Below are positions 16,175 to 24,127 of a stretch of DNA of 64,000 nt, piece after piece. Below the pieces are notes generated by a model. That model was not told the DNA's origin. It did not search any database and saw only the letters and a list, made by a program, of their open reading frames with translations. Origin of the DNA: an uncultured Bacteroides sp. (lineage in GTDB: Bacteria; Bacteroidota; Bacteroidia; Bacteroidales; Bacteroidaceae); the NCBI RefSeq assembly GCF_963666545.1, contig NZ_OY762899.1, positions 2,170,001 through 2,234,000 of the forward strand. Direction: 5' to 3'. The position numbers and the translations under genes were made by a program. Each line of letters starts with the position of its first letter. Position 1 is the stretch's first letter.

Positions 16175-17492
16175 CAGGGCTGACGCATTAAAAATTCTGT
16201 GGCAATAAAAGTTCACAAAGGAATTGTGTATCCCATCCAGCAGCCTTTCTTTTACCTTTAATGCTGCCTTTTCTGGGGCTTTTCTTTAATAACATAAGAG
16301 CAATCTTATTCATCAAAGAAAAGTTCTGGGCAGCATTCCCGGTTTTTCTTCCCATGTCTTCTCCAAAAGAGACGTCCAACTGCCAATGCAGGCAATTTTC
16401 CACAGACCAATGCGCACGCACGGCACCTGCTATTTTCTCAGCATCCAATCCAAGAGAGGTTATATAATATCTTTTTTCCACGGATGTCTTGCCTGTCTTA
16501 AGAATTGTCCGTTCTGAAGTAACTCTGACTACAGACTTTATGCCGACCCATTGGGGAAAGATGAGTCCCATTGTACGGTTGTTATAGACAAAACATTCTC
16601 TTATTTCCTTGCGACCATGCCCTGTCTCTTCTGTCCTGAACTTGGCATACCGCCGCGCATAATATTCCTTATTCACGTCTACCCTTTTTGCATCCATGTC
16701 ATCAAACCATGATTCCAAGCTCTTGTGTAAATTCTTGTGGTTATCCTTCACGTTCAACACATAATCGGCTTTCCTTTCTATTATCTTTTTGGCTATCTCG
16801 GTCTGGCATCCCATGGCATCAATGGTCACTATGCAATTTTCCAAATCCAATGCGTTTAAAAGTTCGGGGATTGCCGTGATCTCATTGCTCTTTTGACTAA
16901 CCTTAACCTGACCCAGTGTGATTCCGTTTGCTGCCGCCCAGGCACTGACCATATGAAGTTTGAAGCCTTTCTCTCCATCAGGGTTGGAGCGGCTGCATTT
17001 ACTAGCACCGCAGATAGTCTTTCCGTCAATAGCCACTACACCTTCATACTTGTGGCACAGTTCTGACATCCAGCACCGAAAAACACCTTCAAAATACTCA
17101 GGAGAAAGACTGCTGAAGAAACGGTTGAAAGTATCATGAGAGGGAATGCGGTTCAAGGACGGTATACGGTCGGCGAAAAAAACTTTCCGGGAGCGCCCGA
17201 ATTCTTCTATTTCATACCAACTCTCTGCTCCGCAAATAACTGCGGCCATAGCGATATACACAATCACTTCTACCGAATGCTCTCTTTTTCTGTCGACACG
17301 CATGTCTGTTATTTTTTCACAAAGCTTAATTATACTCATTTTGTCGTTAGTTTATCTCTCTTTTTATTTATAAAGATACAAATTAAAAACAACATAATAA
17401 ACAATTATAAGCTTATTTTATAGATAAAAAATGGTAAATAAAAAATGAATATATTAAACCTTTTAAGTAAAATATATAATGCGTCAGCCCTG
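16175..17492 (-). mobile_element. Intact ISAs1-family insertion sequence, 1318 bp
   Basis: Perfect 16-bp terminal inverted repeats CAGGGCTGACGCATTA (16175-16190) and its complement (17477-17492) enclose one transposase gene. A 10-bp direct repeat flanks the element, so both ends and the target duplication are intact and the insertion is probably recent. It landed between the rpsO terminator and the hairpins upstream of the TonB receptor gene's end, with no gene broken. The transposase stop codon is formed by the last three bases of the left terminal repeat. Confidence 0.95.
16188..17339 (-). CDS. ISAs1-family DDE transposase
   Basis: 383 residues. DDE residues are visible as Asp105 in VVAIDGKT, Asp174 in VTIDAMGCQ and the Glu in HWSVENCLHW near the end; the N-terminal DUF4338-like/DDE_Tnp_ISAS1 associated region (VIVYIAMAAVICGAESWYE) and the LHMVSAW segment are also typical. 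It cuts at the 16-bp ends of its own element. The gene is complete, with no frameshift, so the element may still move. Confidence 0.93.
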   Translation of the reverse strand: MSIIKLCEKITDMRVDRKREHSVEVIVYIAMAAVICGAESWYEIEEFGRSRKVFFADRIPSLNRIPSHDTFNRFFSSLSPEYFEGVFRCWMSELCHKYEGVVAIDGKTICGASKCSRSNPDGEKGFKLHMVSAWAAANGITLGQVKVSQKSNEITAIPELLNALDLENCIVTIDAMGCQTEIAKKIIERKADYVLNVKDNHKNLHKSLESWFDDMDAKRVDVNKEYYARRYAKFRTEETGHGRKEIRECFVYNNRTMGLIFPQWVGIKSVVRVTSERTILKTGKTSVEKRYYITSLGLDAEKIAGAVRAHWSVENCLHWQLDVSFGEDMGRKTGNAAQNFSLMNKIALMLLKKSPRKGSIKGKRKAAGWDTQFLCELLLPQNF

Positions 17493-17502
17493 GAAGATAG
17501 CT
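17493..17502. repeat. Target site duplication of the ISAs1-type element (right copy)
   Basis: GAAGATAGCT, identical to 16165-16174. Confidence 0.9.
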
Positions 17503-17513
17503 CTTATCCTCTA

Positions 17514-17575
17514 ACAACATGCGGATGTTGTATAATGCAACATGGGGATGTTATGCATGGCAACATCCCCATGTT
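17514..17575. terminator. Two related hairpins downstream of the TonB receptor gene
   Basis: ACAACAT/ATGTTGT around GCGG (17514-17531) is followed by a 14-bp perfect inverted repeat (17539-17552 with 17562-17575). All arms share the AACAT...ATGTT core. The larger one lies 44 bp past the receptor stop and probably ends that transcript; no strong U-run is seen. Confidence 0.5.
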
Positions 17576-17618
17576 CTTGGTATGAATTATACGTTAAAAC
17601 TTTGGTCAACTAGCAACA

Positions 17619-19925
17619 TCAGAAGCTGAACTTACCTCCTAAGAAGAAGCTTCTAGGCATGGATGGACCGTAAATATATCCGGAGTCCCGATCTTTTCCT
17701 TTATCAAAATCCGATTGGTAAGCATCAAATATATTCTGGATCCCCCCGTTCAATTGGAATTTCACTCCATCAACGACTGCAATATCATACGCCAATTTCA
17801 AATTCAAATCGAAGAAATCGGGAGTTGTTACAGCCACATCTTGAGCCACGCCCGAGCCGGCAGCATGCTGAACAAGCATTGTTCCCGTATATGTGCCGGA
17901 CAAAGAAGCTTTCAGATCTTTCATCGGATTCACCGTAGCAGTAAGGTATCCGTACGCATTTGGCGTACGAAACATTTTCGTTTCAGCTTTTACTGACGCA
18001 TCTTCACTCCATTGTTCAGAATTTTTATAATGACTTTGTTGCAATGTAACCCCTCCTTGTAGCTGAAACGACGAAGTAAAGATAGCACGTCCTTCAAGAT
18101 TAATCCCCATCACTTTGGCTCCCGAACCGTTATAGCGTTCTTTCACCGCATTGCCTTTATCGTCTAATTCTTCGAGTTTTCTTAATGCAAACACATCTCT
18201 CAAATCAGTATAGAAACCTTCGACTAAAAGATTCGTCTGCACAGATCCAAAAGTATGGTACATATCGGCAGAGACACTGAGGCTATTCGATTTCTCTTCC
18301 TTCAAACCATCTACCAATCGGATCACTTGTCGCTCTCCATTGACCACAGCGATATGTAAGTCTTCATCAAAAGCTTGTGGAGCACGAAAACCTGTTGAAT
18401 AGTTCAAACGGAAATTAATGTTTTTATTGGGATTGAATCTTAGCGTAGCTCGCGGACTCAAGATAACATGGTCTATCATATTATGTTTATCAGCTCTTGC
18501 TCCAATTAAGAAGCCCCAACGATCTGTCTTCCATTCATTTTGCACAAAGCCACTCCAGATTCGCACCGTTTGGTTCAAGTAATGATCATAACCAACAGAA
18601 ATATCTTCCATCCCATCATAGCTAAATTCAGCTCCTCCGGTAAATTCGGCAGGCATAAACCACAGTTTATCCCAACTATGAGCATATTGTGCTCCGGACA
18701 CAACAGCCAAATCGGTCGTAGTGCCATAAGCGTTAGCATCTTGGTTACTTCCATAATAACTTTTCCGGTCAGTATTTTGAAGAGAAGTGTAGATATTGAA
18801 GTGATCGGTATTCTCTTTTGAAAATAGATCAAAGCTAACCCCACCGCCATTAATATTATGTTCCGTCTGTTCGGTAATGTCGGCCTCATGCGCCGGAAGA
18901 TTTAACGAGTTACCTCCTCGACGAAACTCGTTGATTCCATGATACTCGAATGTCAACTTAGAATAAGTACCTGTTTTCAGAAAGGCTCTTGCACCAACCG
19001 TTTTATTTTTCAATTCCGGCAATTCAGTGAAGCCATCTCCATTATGATCGTATCCGGATCGGGAACGACTTTGCCCGAAGACATAAACCCCGGCCTTTCC
19101 ACTTGCTGAAACCAATGAAGCATTCATTGTCGTGTTATTATCAAAATCACTATTACCAATGGAAGTCAGCGTGTGAGATAATTCAGCGCTATTGCGTGTC
19201 GGGTCTTTAGTAATCACATTAACTACGCCGCCAATGGCAGAAGAGCCAAACAATGCTGATCCACCACCACGAATCACCTCTACACGTTCTATCATATTGG
19301 CCGGAATTTGTTCCAAACCGTATACTCCGGTAAGCGAAGTAAAGATTGGTCGAGAGTCCATTAAAATCTGAGAATAGTGCCCGTCGAGTCCGTTGATACG
19401 CACTTGATTAAACCCACAGTTCTGGCAATCGTTCTCCACCCGTACACCCGGTTGAAAAGATAAGGCTTGCGACAGACAAGCCGCATTGGTCGATTCAAAC
19501 AATTTAGAGTCAAGCACATGCACCAAAGCAGGTGCCAAGCGACGATACGTTTCATTTCTATTCGCAGTCACCACCACGCCTTCTAGTGACACAAGGTCTT
19601 CTTCTATTTCAAAATTCAATTCAAGAGTTTTCCCTTTTTTTAGTGACACAGGTTTCTGGATCGTCTTATAACCTATCGCTTTTACTTCCACCACGAAATT
19701 ACCCTCAGGCAAATTCCGCAGAAAGTAATGACCGGTCTGGTCAGTCGACGTCCCAAGAGTTGTTCCTCTGAGAACAATATTTATATACGATAAGTGTTCT
19801 TGCGTCTTCTTGTCAACCACATGGCCAACGATGTTAGCATCCGATGCTCTCAATTCCGGAGAATCTGCTTTTGCTGAGGTAAACACACAGCTAATGCAGA
19901 TCAATATAATAATCAATCTACTCAT
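17619..19925 (-). CDS. TonB-dependent outer membrane receptor
   Basis: 768 residues. Signal peptide about 1-20, a carboxypeptidase-regulatory-like beta domain (about 31-110, HVVDKKTQEHLSYINIVLRG), a plug domain (about 120-235, RVEVIRGGGSALFGSSAIGG) and a C-terminal 22-strand barrel ending in SFFLGGKFSF, with a terminal Phe. It imports a substrate across the outer membrane with TonB energy. It has no SusD partner. The neighbouring gene encodes a small His-rich membrane protein, which points to a metal or metal complex rather than a glycan, but the substrate is not shown. A long conserved NNCQNC-type Cys pair (ENDCQNCGFNQVRI) sits in the plug, as in some metal or siderophore receptors. Confidence 0.92.
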   Translation of the reverse strand: MSRLIIILICISCVFTSAKADSPELRASDANIVGHVVDKKTQEHLSYINIVLRGTTLGTSTDQTGHYFLRNLPEGNFVVEVKAIGYKTIQKPVSLKKGKTLELNFEIEEDLVSLEGVVVTANRNETYRRLAPALVHVLDSKLFESTNAACLSQALSFQPGVRVENDCQNCGFNQVRINGLDGHYSQILMDSRPIFTSLTGVYGLEQIPANMIERVEVIRGGGSALFGSSAIGGVVNVITKDPTRNSAELSHTLTSIGNSDFDNNTTMNASLVSASGKAGVYVFGQSRSRSGYDHNGDGFTELPELKNKTVGARAFLKTGTYSKLTFEYHGINEFRRGGNSLNLPAHEADITEQTEHNINGGGVSFDLFSKENTDHFNIYTSLQNTDRKSYYGSNQDANAYGTTTDLAVVSGAQYAHSWDKLWFMPAEFTGGAEFSYDGMEDISVGYDHYLNQTVRIWSGFVQNEWKTDRWGFLIGARADKHNMIDHVILSPRATLRFNPNKNINFRLNYSTGFRAPQAFDEDLHIAVVNGERQVIRLVDGLKEEKSNSLSVSADMYHTFGSVQTNLLVEGFYTDLRDVFALRKLEELDDKGNAVKERYNGSGAKVMGINLEGRAIFTSSFQLQGGVTLQQSHYKNSEQWSEDASVKAETKMFRTPNAYGYLTATVNPMKDLKASLSGTYTGTMLVQHAAGSGVAQDVAVTTPDFFDLNLKLAYDIAVVDGVKFQLNGGIQNIFDAYQSDFDKGKDRDSGYIYGPSMPRSFFLGGKFSF

Positions 19926-20109
19926 TTGTTACTTCTATATAATAAGATAAGACATTCATTTTTGCGACAGTACTCAACCATAATAGTAGCACTGCCCAAT
20001 CACAATAGACAAAGAAACCGCTTCACCAGAATTCGATAATGATGAAACACAACAAGCTTACATCAGCCTCTTTGACTGATTTGGTTTGAAGAAAACGGAA
20101 TCTTCCTAT

Positions 20110-20466
20110 TTAAATAAAAGTAGGAGGAGCACGTAGTGAGATATACCCCTTGGCAAAACAGTTATAGTTTTTTTGGGGGGGACGAGTTAAGAGAATTATC
20201 GGTTTATGAAGAAATAATGCTAAGATGAATGAGAAAAGTATCGGATTGGCTATCAGTATAGTAGAAAGATTATGGATAAATTGGACCTCAGATTGAGAAT
20301 GATGATGCCCTTGGGGTTTCCCATCAGCCATCTTATAGAAATGTGAATGGACGATTGTTACGCCATTAATCACATGCGAGTGTATAAACAAGGAAATGCT
20401 CCCTACATATACAATGAATAAGAGCGGAAAAAATATTCTAAAAAACTTTATACTGACTCGTTTCAT
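20110..20466 (-). CDS. Small His-rich membrane protein upstream of the receptor
   Basis: 118 residues. A hydrophobic helix at about 8-28 and another at about 72-90 bracket a segment with many His residues (IHSHVINGVTIVHSHF, GHHHSQ). I do not recognise a named family. It is the first gene of the receptor unit, about 185 bp upstream of it, in the same direction, with its own -7 box. The His pattern fits handling of a divalent metal in the periplasm (inference). Confidence 0.65.
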   Translation of the reverse strand: MKRVSIKFFRIFFPLLFIVYVGSISLFIHSHVINGVTIVHSHFYKMADGKPQGHHHSQSEVQFIHNLSTILIANPILFSFILALFLHKPIILLTRPPQKNYNCFAKGYISLRAPPTFI

Positions 20467-20501
20467 CCAAACAGAAGTAGGGTGTTGTTAAAATACGTTC
20501 G

Positions 20502-20509
20502 CAAAGGTA
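20502..20509 (-). promoter_or_regulatory. -7 box for the His-rich protein / receptor unit
   Basis: TACCTTTG on the minus strand, 35 bp upstream of the ATG at 20466. Confidence 0.5.
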
Positions 20510-20683
20510 GCTATTATTGATGCTGTTCGCTAAGTTCTCTGTCTGTAATTAATTTATTTTAACCACATGTAGAACCATTCTAATGTGGATGGGTTACAAA
20601 GTTGTGAACGCATAAAAATCGACATATATCTTCTTTAAAATCTATTAAAGATTACTTGATGAAAGAAAAAACAAGCAATCTTA

Positions 20684-20714
20684 TTTGTTTGCATAAATAT
20701 TGTTTGTAGTTTTG
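20684..20714 (+). promoter_or_regulatory. Promoter for the ars-like efflux cassette
   Basis: TTTG at 20684-20687 and TAGTTTTG at 20707-20714 are 19 bp apart. The first ATG is at 20746. No ArsR gene is linked to this promoter in the window. Confidence 0.5.
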
Positions 20715-20745
20715 CGAACAACTAATCATTAATAAAAATAGCAAG

Positions 20746-20979
20746 ATGGAAATTAAAGTTTTAGGAACCGGATGTTCTAGCTGCAAAGCTTTGTATGCAA
20801 CAGTAGAAGCTGCTGCCAGTGAATTAGGCATTCAGGCTAACATTGTAAAAGAAGAGGATTTGATGAAAATCATGGAGTACAACGTGATGCAATTGCCCGC
20901 ACTTGTGATTAACGAGAAAGTCGTTTCGAGCGGAAAGAAACTTTCAGTGTCTGAAGTAAAAGAGTTATTAACTAAATAA
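20746..20979 (+). CDS. Small thioredoxin-family protein (CSSC redox motif)
   Basis: 77 residues, one minimal thioredoxin-like fold of the TM0996/MTH895 type: beta strand MEIKVLGTGC, active-site CSSC (Cys10 and Cys13), and cis-Pro region MQLPALVINEKVV. It probably exchanges disulfides with the membrane protein of the CcdA/DsbD type encoded two genes on. It is the first gene of a four-gene run (spacings 11, 6 and 11 bp) whose order, small thioredoxin, ArsF-like, ArsG-like, permease, is that of organoarsenical or arsenic efflux cassettes. Confidence 0.85.
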   Translation: MEIKVLGTGCSSCKALYATVEAAASELGIQANIVKEEDLMKIMEYNVMQLPALVINEKVVSSGKKLSVSEVKELLTK

Positions 20980-20990
20980 ATAATTTGAAG

Positions 20991-21422
20991 ATGAAACAAC
21001 TATTATTTGCTGCCATCGCAATAATGATCAGCATTACTGCTTGCGGAAAAGGTCCAAAAACATCAGAGAAATCAAACACCGGATCCAAAGATCGAGTAGA
21101 AATCTTATACTTCCACGGGAAACAGCGCTGCCCAACCTGCATGAGCATTGAAAAAAATGCGAAAGAAGCCGTGAACGCATATTATGCTGATAAGATCAAA
21201 AAAGGTGAGGTCGTATTTACAGTCGTAGATATTTCGGAAAAAGCAGGCGAAAAAATAGCCGACCGTTACGAGGTTACATGGTCATCTTTGTTTGTCAACA
21301 AATGGAAAGGTGGAAAAGAAAGCAAAAACAACATGACAGAGTTCGCCTTCGCTTACTCAAGAAATTCACCTGACACTTTCAAAAAAGGACTAAAGAAGAA
21401 AATCGACGAACTATTAAAATAA
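20991..21422 (+). CDS. ArsF-family thioredoxin-like lipoprotein
   Basis: 143 residues from ATG 20991; a TTG two codons earlier is possible but less likely. The N terminus is a lipoprotein signal (lipobox ITACG, Cys at about 19). The mature part carries LYFHGKQRCPTC with a CPTC motif and later FTVVDIS, matching the family annotated as nitrophenyl compound nitroreductase subunit ArsF. It would be a periplasm-facing partner of the ArsG-like membrane protein, moving electrons between it and a substrate. Cassette membership supports the assignment; activity on arsenicals is known only for relatives. Confidence 0.78.
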   Translation: MKQLLFAAIAIMISITACGKGPKTSEKSNTGSKDRVEILYFHGKQRCPTCMSIEKNAKEAVNAYYADKIKKGEVVFTVVDISEKAGEKIADRYEVTWSSLFVNKWKGGKESKNNMTEFAFAYSRNSPDTFKKGLKKKIDELLK

Positions 21423-21428
21423 TCTGCA

Positions 21429-22139
21429 ATGGATTTTCTACAATCAATACTAGACAGCAGCGACATCCCAATGCTGACAGCATTCATCCTTGGGTTACTC
21501 ACCGCTGTAAGCCCTTGCCCGCTCGCTACTAACATTACAGCTGTGGGATACATCAGCAAGGATATTGAGAACAAACACAAAATATTTTGGAATGGCATAC
21601 TCTACACTCTAGGCCGTGCTATCACCTATACTGTTTTGGGCATTATTCTTATATCCATCCTAAAAGAAGGCTCGAGCATGTTTGCCATACAAAAATCAAT
21701 TAGTAAGTATGGCGAGCTATTGATATCACCGGCATTGATCCTTATCGGGGTATTTATGCTTATAGGCAATAAGTTGAATCTTCCCAAATTCGGATTTTCC
21801 GGAAGCGGAAGTGGCTTAAAGAAAAAAGGGAATTGGGGCGCATTGTTATTGGGTATTTTGTTTGCACTTGCATTCTGCCCCACCAGCGGAGTTTTCTATT
21901 TTGGAATGCTTATTCCCATGTCAGCGGCTGCCGACGGGGGATATTTGCTCCCACTCGTCTTTGCCCTTGCAACAGGATTGCCGGTCATCGTCGTAGCGTG
22001 GATATTGGCTTATAGCGTGGCCGGACTTGGTAAATTCTATAATCAAATGAAGACATTCGAGAAAAGATTCCGAATTGTTGTAGCCATTTTATTCATACTG
22101 GTCGGCATTTATTACGGCATAACTTATTATATATTATAG
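21429..22139 (+). CDS. ArsG-family (CcdA/DsbD-like) membrane transporter
   Basis: 236 residues with six membrane helices. The first helix carries AVSPCPLATN and the fourth ALAFCPTSGVF, the paired Cys-Pro motifs of CcdA/DsbD-like electron carriers, within LTAVSPC and GILFALAFC. Family members called ArsG are described as aromatic arsenical efflux permeases. It lies 6 bp after the ArsF-like gene. It either transports the substrate or passes reducing power from the cytoplasmic CSSC protein to the periplasmic CPTC lipoprotein; the sequence fits the second role well. Confidence 0.82.
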   Translation: MDFLQSILDSSDIPMLTAFILGLLTAVSPCPLATNITAVGYISKDIENKHKIFWNGILYTLGRAITYTVLGIILISILKEGSSMFAIQKSISKYGELLISPALILIGVFMLIGNKLNLPKFGFSGSGSGLKKKGNWGALLLGILFALAFCPTSGVFYFGMLIPMSAAADGGYLLPLVFALATGLPVIVVAWILAYSVAGLGKFYNQMKTFEKRFRIVVAILFILVGIYYGITYYIL

Positions 22140-22150
22140 AGGAATCAATT

Positions 22151-23119
22151 ATGATACAAACATTTGCAGATTGGCTTGTTTATACAATCTTTGGATTAGA
22201 CGCAGCAAGCCACTTAGGTATGGCCATTAATTTTTTCTTCTATGACACAATAAAGATTCTTATTTTATTGTTCTTGATTAGTACTCTCATGGGAATAGTA
22301 AATGCCTATTTCCCCATAGATCGTTTGAGAAATTACTTGACAACTCACAAGATGTATGGATTACAATATTTCTTAGCTTCACTTTTCGGGGCAATCACTC
22401 CCTTTTGTTCTTGCTCCTCCATACCTCTATTTATAGGCTTTGTTAAAGGAGGAATTCCTTTAGGAGTCACATTTGCATTCCTCATTACTTCTCCATTGGT
22501 TAACGAGGTTGCAGTAGCAATGTTCTTGGGTACATTCGGAGTAAAAATAACCCTTGTTTATGTTATCAGCGGAATACTATTAGGTATGATTGGAGGTTTG
22601 GTTCTAGGCAGACTAAAACTTGAGAAGTACTTAAGTGATTGGATCAAACAAATTCAAGCCAATGCTAATATGGAATCTTTACATTGGGAGGGAGAAAAAA
22701 CTCCGTTCATAAAGAGAATGCCAACAATAATCAAAGAGGCTTGGGGAATAGTAAGAAGCGTTTTACTCTATATCATTATTGGCATCGGCATCGGCGCTTT
22801 GATGCATGGATACGTTCCTGAAGGGTTCTTCCAGCAATATATGTCAAAAGACAATTGGTACGCAGTTCCTCTTTCTGTAATATTGGCTGTACCGATGTAT
22901 GCTAATGCGGCAGGTATTGTTCCGGTTATTGAAGTTTTTGTGGCCAAAGGAATTCCAATTGGCACCGCATTAGCCTTTATGATGGGCGTAGTAGGACTTT
23001 CACTGCCCGAAGCAACCTTGCTTAAGAAGGTGATGACTTGGAAATTAATCGCCATCTTTTTTGGCACAGTCACACTATTCATCATCATTTCGGGGTACTT
23101 ATTCAACTACTTGCTTTGA
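22151..23119 (+). CDS. ArsP-type permease (DUF318)
   Basis: 322 residues with about eight to ten membrane helices. The signature TPFCSCSSIPLFIGF, with the Cys-x-Cys pair, followed by AFLITSPLVNE is the metalloid/metal binding region of the ArsP/DUF318 permeases, and a second half repeats the fold (AVPMYANAAGIVPV). Relatives export methylated or aromatic arsenicals, or copper and zinc. It closes the four-gene cassette and its stop is followed at once by the 22-bp iterons. Confidence 0.88.
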   Translation: MIQTFADWLVYTIFGLDAASHLGMAINFFFYDTIKILILLFLISTLMGIVNAYFPIDRLRNYLTTHKMYGLQYFLASLFGAITPFCSCSSIPLFIGFVKGGIPLGVTFAFLITSPLVNEVAVAMFLGTFGVKITLVYVISGILLGMIGGLVLGRLKLEKYLSDWIKQIQANANMESLHWEGEKTPFIKRMPTIIKEAWGIVRSVLLYIIIGIGIGALMHGYVPEGFFQQYMSKDNWYAVPLSVILAVPMYANAAGIVPVIEVFVAKGIPIGTALAFMMGVVGLSLPEATLLKKVMTWKLIAIFFGTVTLFIIISGYLFNYLL

Positions 23120-23196
23120 TGACGGTTGCACAAGCACAAAGTGACGGTTGCATTCGCCTCAACTGACGGTTGCATAATTCCCTAATGACGGTTGCT
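23120..23196 (+). repeat. Four 11-bp iterons at an exact 22-bp period
   Basis: TGACGGTTGCA occurs at 23120, 23142 and 23164, and as TGACGGTTGCT at 23186. The starts are exactly 22 bp apart and the 11-bp spacers are unrelated to each other. The period is two helical turns, so a protein would meet all sites on one DNA face. The period is not a multiple of three and the first copy begins at the base after the permease stop, so it is not coding. Likely a protein-binding array or a post-transcriptional element in the 3' UTR. Confidence 0.9.
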
Positions 23197-23299
23197 CTAA
23201 ACTCAAACAAAAAGGTAGATCCGAAATGCCTGTGGCTCAGCCAATTGCTAGAGTAATTGATCTCTTAGTCAAAAATAGTTCCATTTTGTTTGTCTAAAA

Positions 23300-23330
23300 T
23301 TGTTCTGCACCAATTATTTTACTATTTTTG
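23300..23330 (+). promoter_or_regulatory. Promoter for the XRE-cupin regulator
   Basis: TTG 23300-23302 and TATTTTTG 23323-23330 with 20-bp spacing, 30 bp upstream of ATG 23361. This favours that ATG over an upstream in-frame start inside the -7 box. Confidence 0.55.
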
Positions 23331-23360
23331 CCACTAGTCAAACCAAAAAAAACCTTTGAC

Positions 23361-23954
23361 ATGGAAAATGCAATCAATATGGATACAACCAAAATTGTCG
23401 GAGAAAAGATAAAAGCACTCCGTGAAAACAAATCGATCACGATGGAAGAGTTGGCTCAGCGCTCAAATCTGGCTATTGAACAAATAGAGCGCATAGAAAA
23501 CAACATTGATATTCCGTCGCTAGCTCCACTCATCAAAATAGCTCGTGTACTTGGTGTCAGACTAGGGACTCTTCTTGACGATCAGGACGAGACGGGACCT
23601 ATTGTATGTCGCAAACAGGAAGTCAAAGAGACAATCAGCTTCTCGAACAACGCCATACAGTCACGCAGGCACATGGAATATCGTTCGCTATCCAGATCGA
23701 AAGCCGACCGACACATGGAACCCTTTATGATAGATGTGGCTCCTACAAAGGATAGCGATTTTATCCTCTCTTCACACGAAGGAGAAGAGTTTATCATCGT
23801 GATGCAAGGAATTATGGAAATCAGCTACGGAGACACAGCTTATATCCTTGAAGAAGGAGATAGCATTTATTACGACTCCATCATTCCGCACCACGTACAT
23901 GCTTTCGAAGGACAAGCTGCCAAAATTCTAGCGGTGATATACACTCCTGTATAG
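23361..23954 (+). CDS. XRE-family regulator with C-terminal cupin domain
   Basis: 197 residues from ATG 23361. HTH_3 at about 12-68 (ITMEELAQRSNLAIEQIERIENN), then a cupin at about 120-195 (HEGEEFIIVMQGIMEI, LEEGDSIYYDSIIPHHVHAF) whose His and Glu residues could hold a metal or small ligand. Such proteins sense a small molecule and repress or activate nearby genes, usually of amino acid, acyl or stress metabolism. It has its own promoter and a terminal gap before ahcY. The iterons 165-240 bp upstream could be its binding sites, but that is untested. Confidence 0.88.
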   Translation: MENAINMDTTKIVGEKIKALRENKSITMEELAQRSNLAIEQIERIENNIDIPSLAPLIKIARVLGVRLGTLLDDQDETGPIVCRKQEVKETISFSNNAIQSRRHMEYRSLSRSKADRHMEPFMIDVAPTKDSDFILSSHEGEEFIIVMQGIMEISYGDTAYILEEGDSIYYDSIIPHHVHAFEGQAAKILAVIYTPV

Positions 23955-24067
23955 ATTAGTAGCACTACTAACCGCAATATCCTTATTACATTTTTCTTAA
24001 ATATCAGGGAGTAATAGCTTTCCGAAGCGACACATGAAGTTATTATTTATAAAAAAGGAGGGCTCCT

Positions 24068-24099
24068 TTTGTACCGCTATTCAGAATATTCTATCTTTG
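24068..24099 (+). promoter_or_regulatory. Promoter for ahcY
   Basis: TTTG at 24068-24071 and TATCTTTG at 24092-24099 with 20-bp spacing, 28 bp upstream of the ATG at 24128. Confidence 0.6.
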
Positions 24100-24127
24100 T
24101 AGCAGTTATTATTAAACAAAGTATAAT

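Noticed and set aside
17136-17423. 95-residue plus-strand ORF over the IS end
   Set aside because: Antisense to the transposase N terminus and continuing into AT-rich IS end; no start signals.
19926-20109. Cobalamin or other riboswitch ahead of the TonB receptor gene
   Set aside because: No B12-box-like or other conserved core could be seen in the 184 bp.
23120-23196. CRISPR array
   Set aside because: The repeat unit is only 11 bp with 11-bp spacers and there are four copies; no cas genes are nearby. An iteron array fits better.
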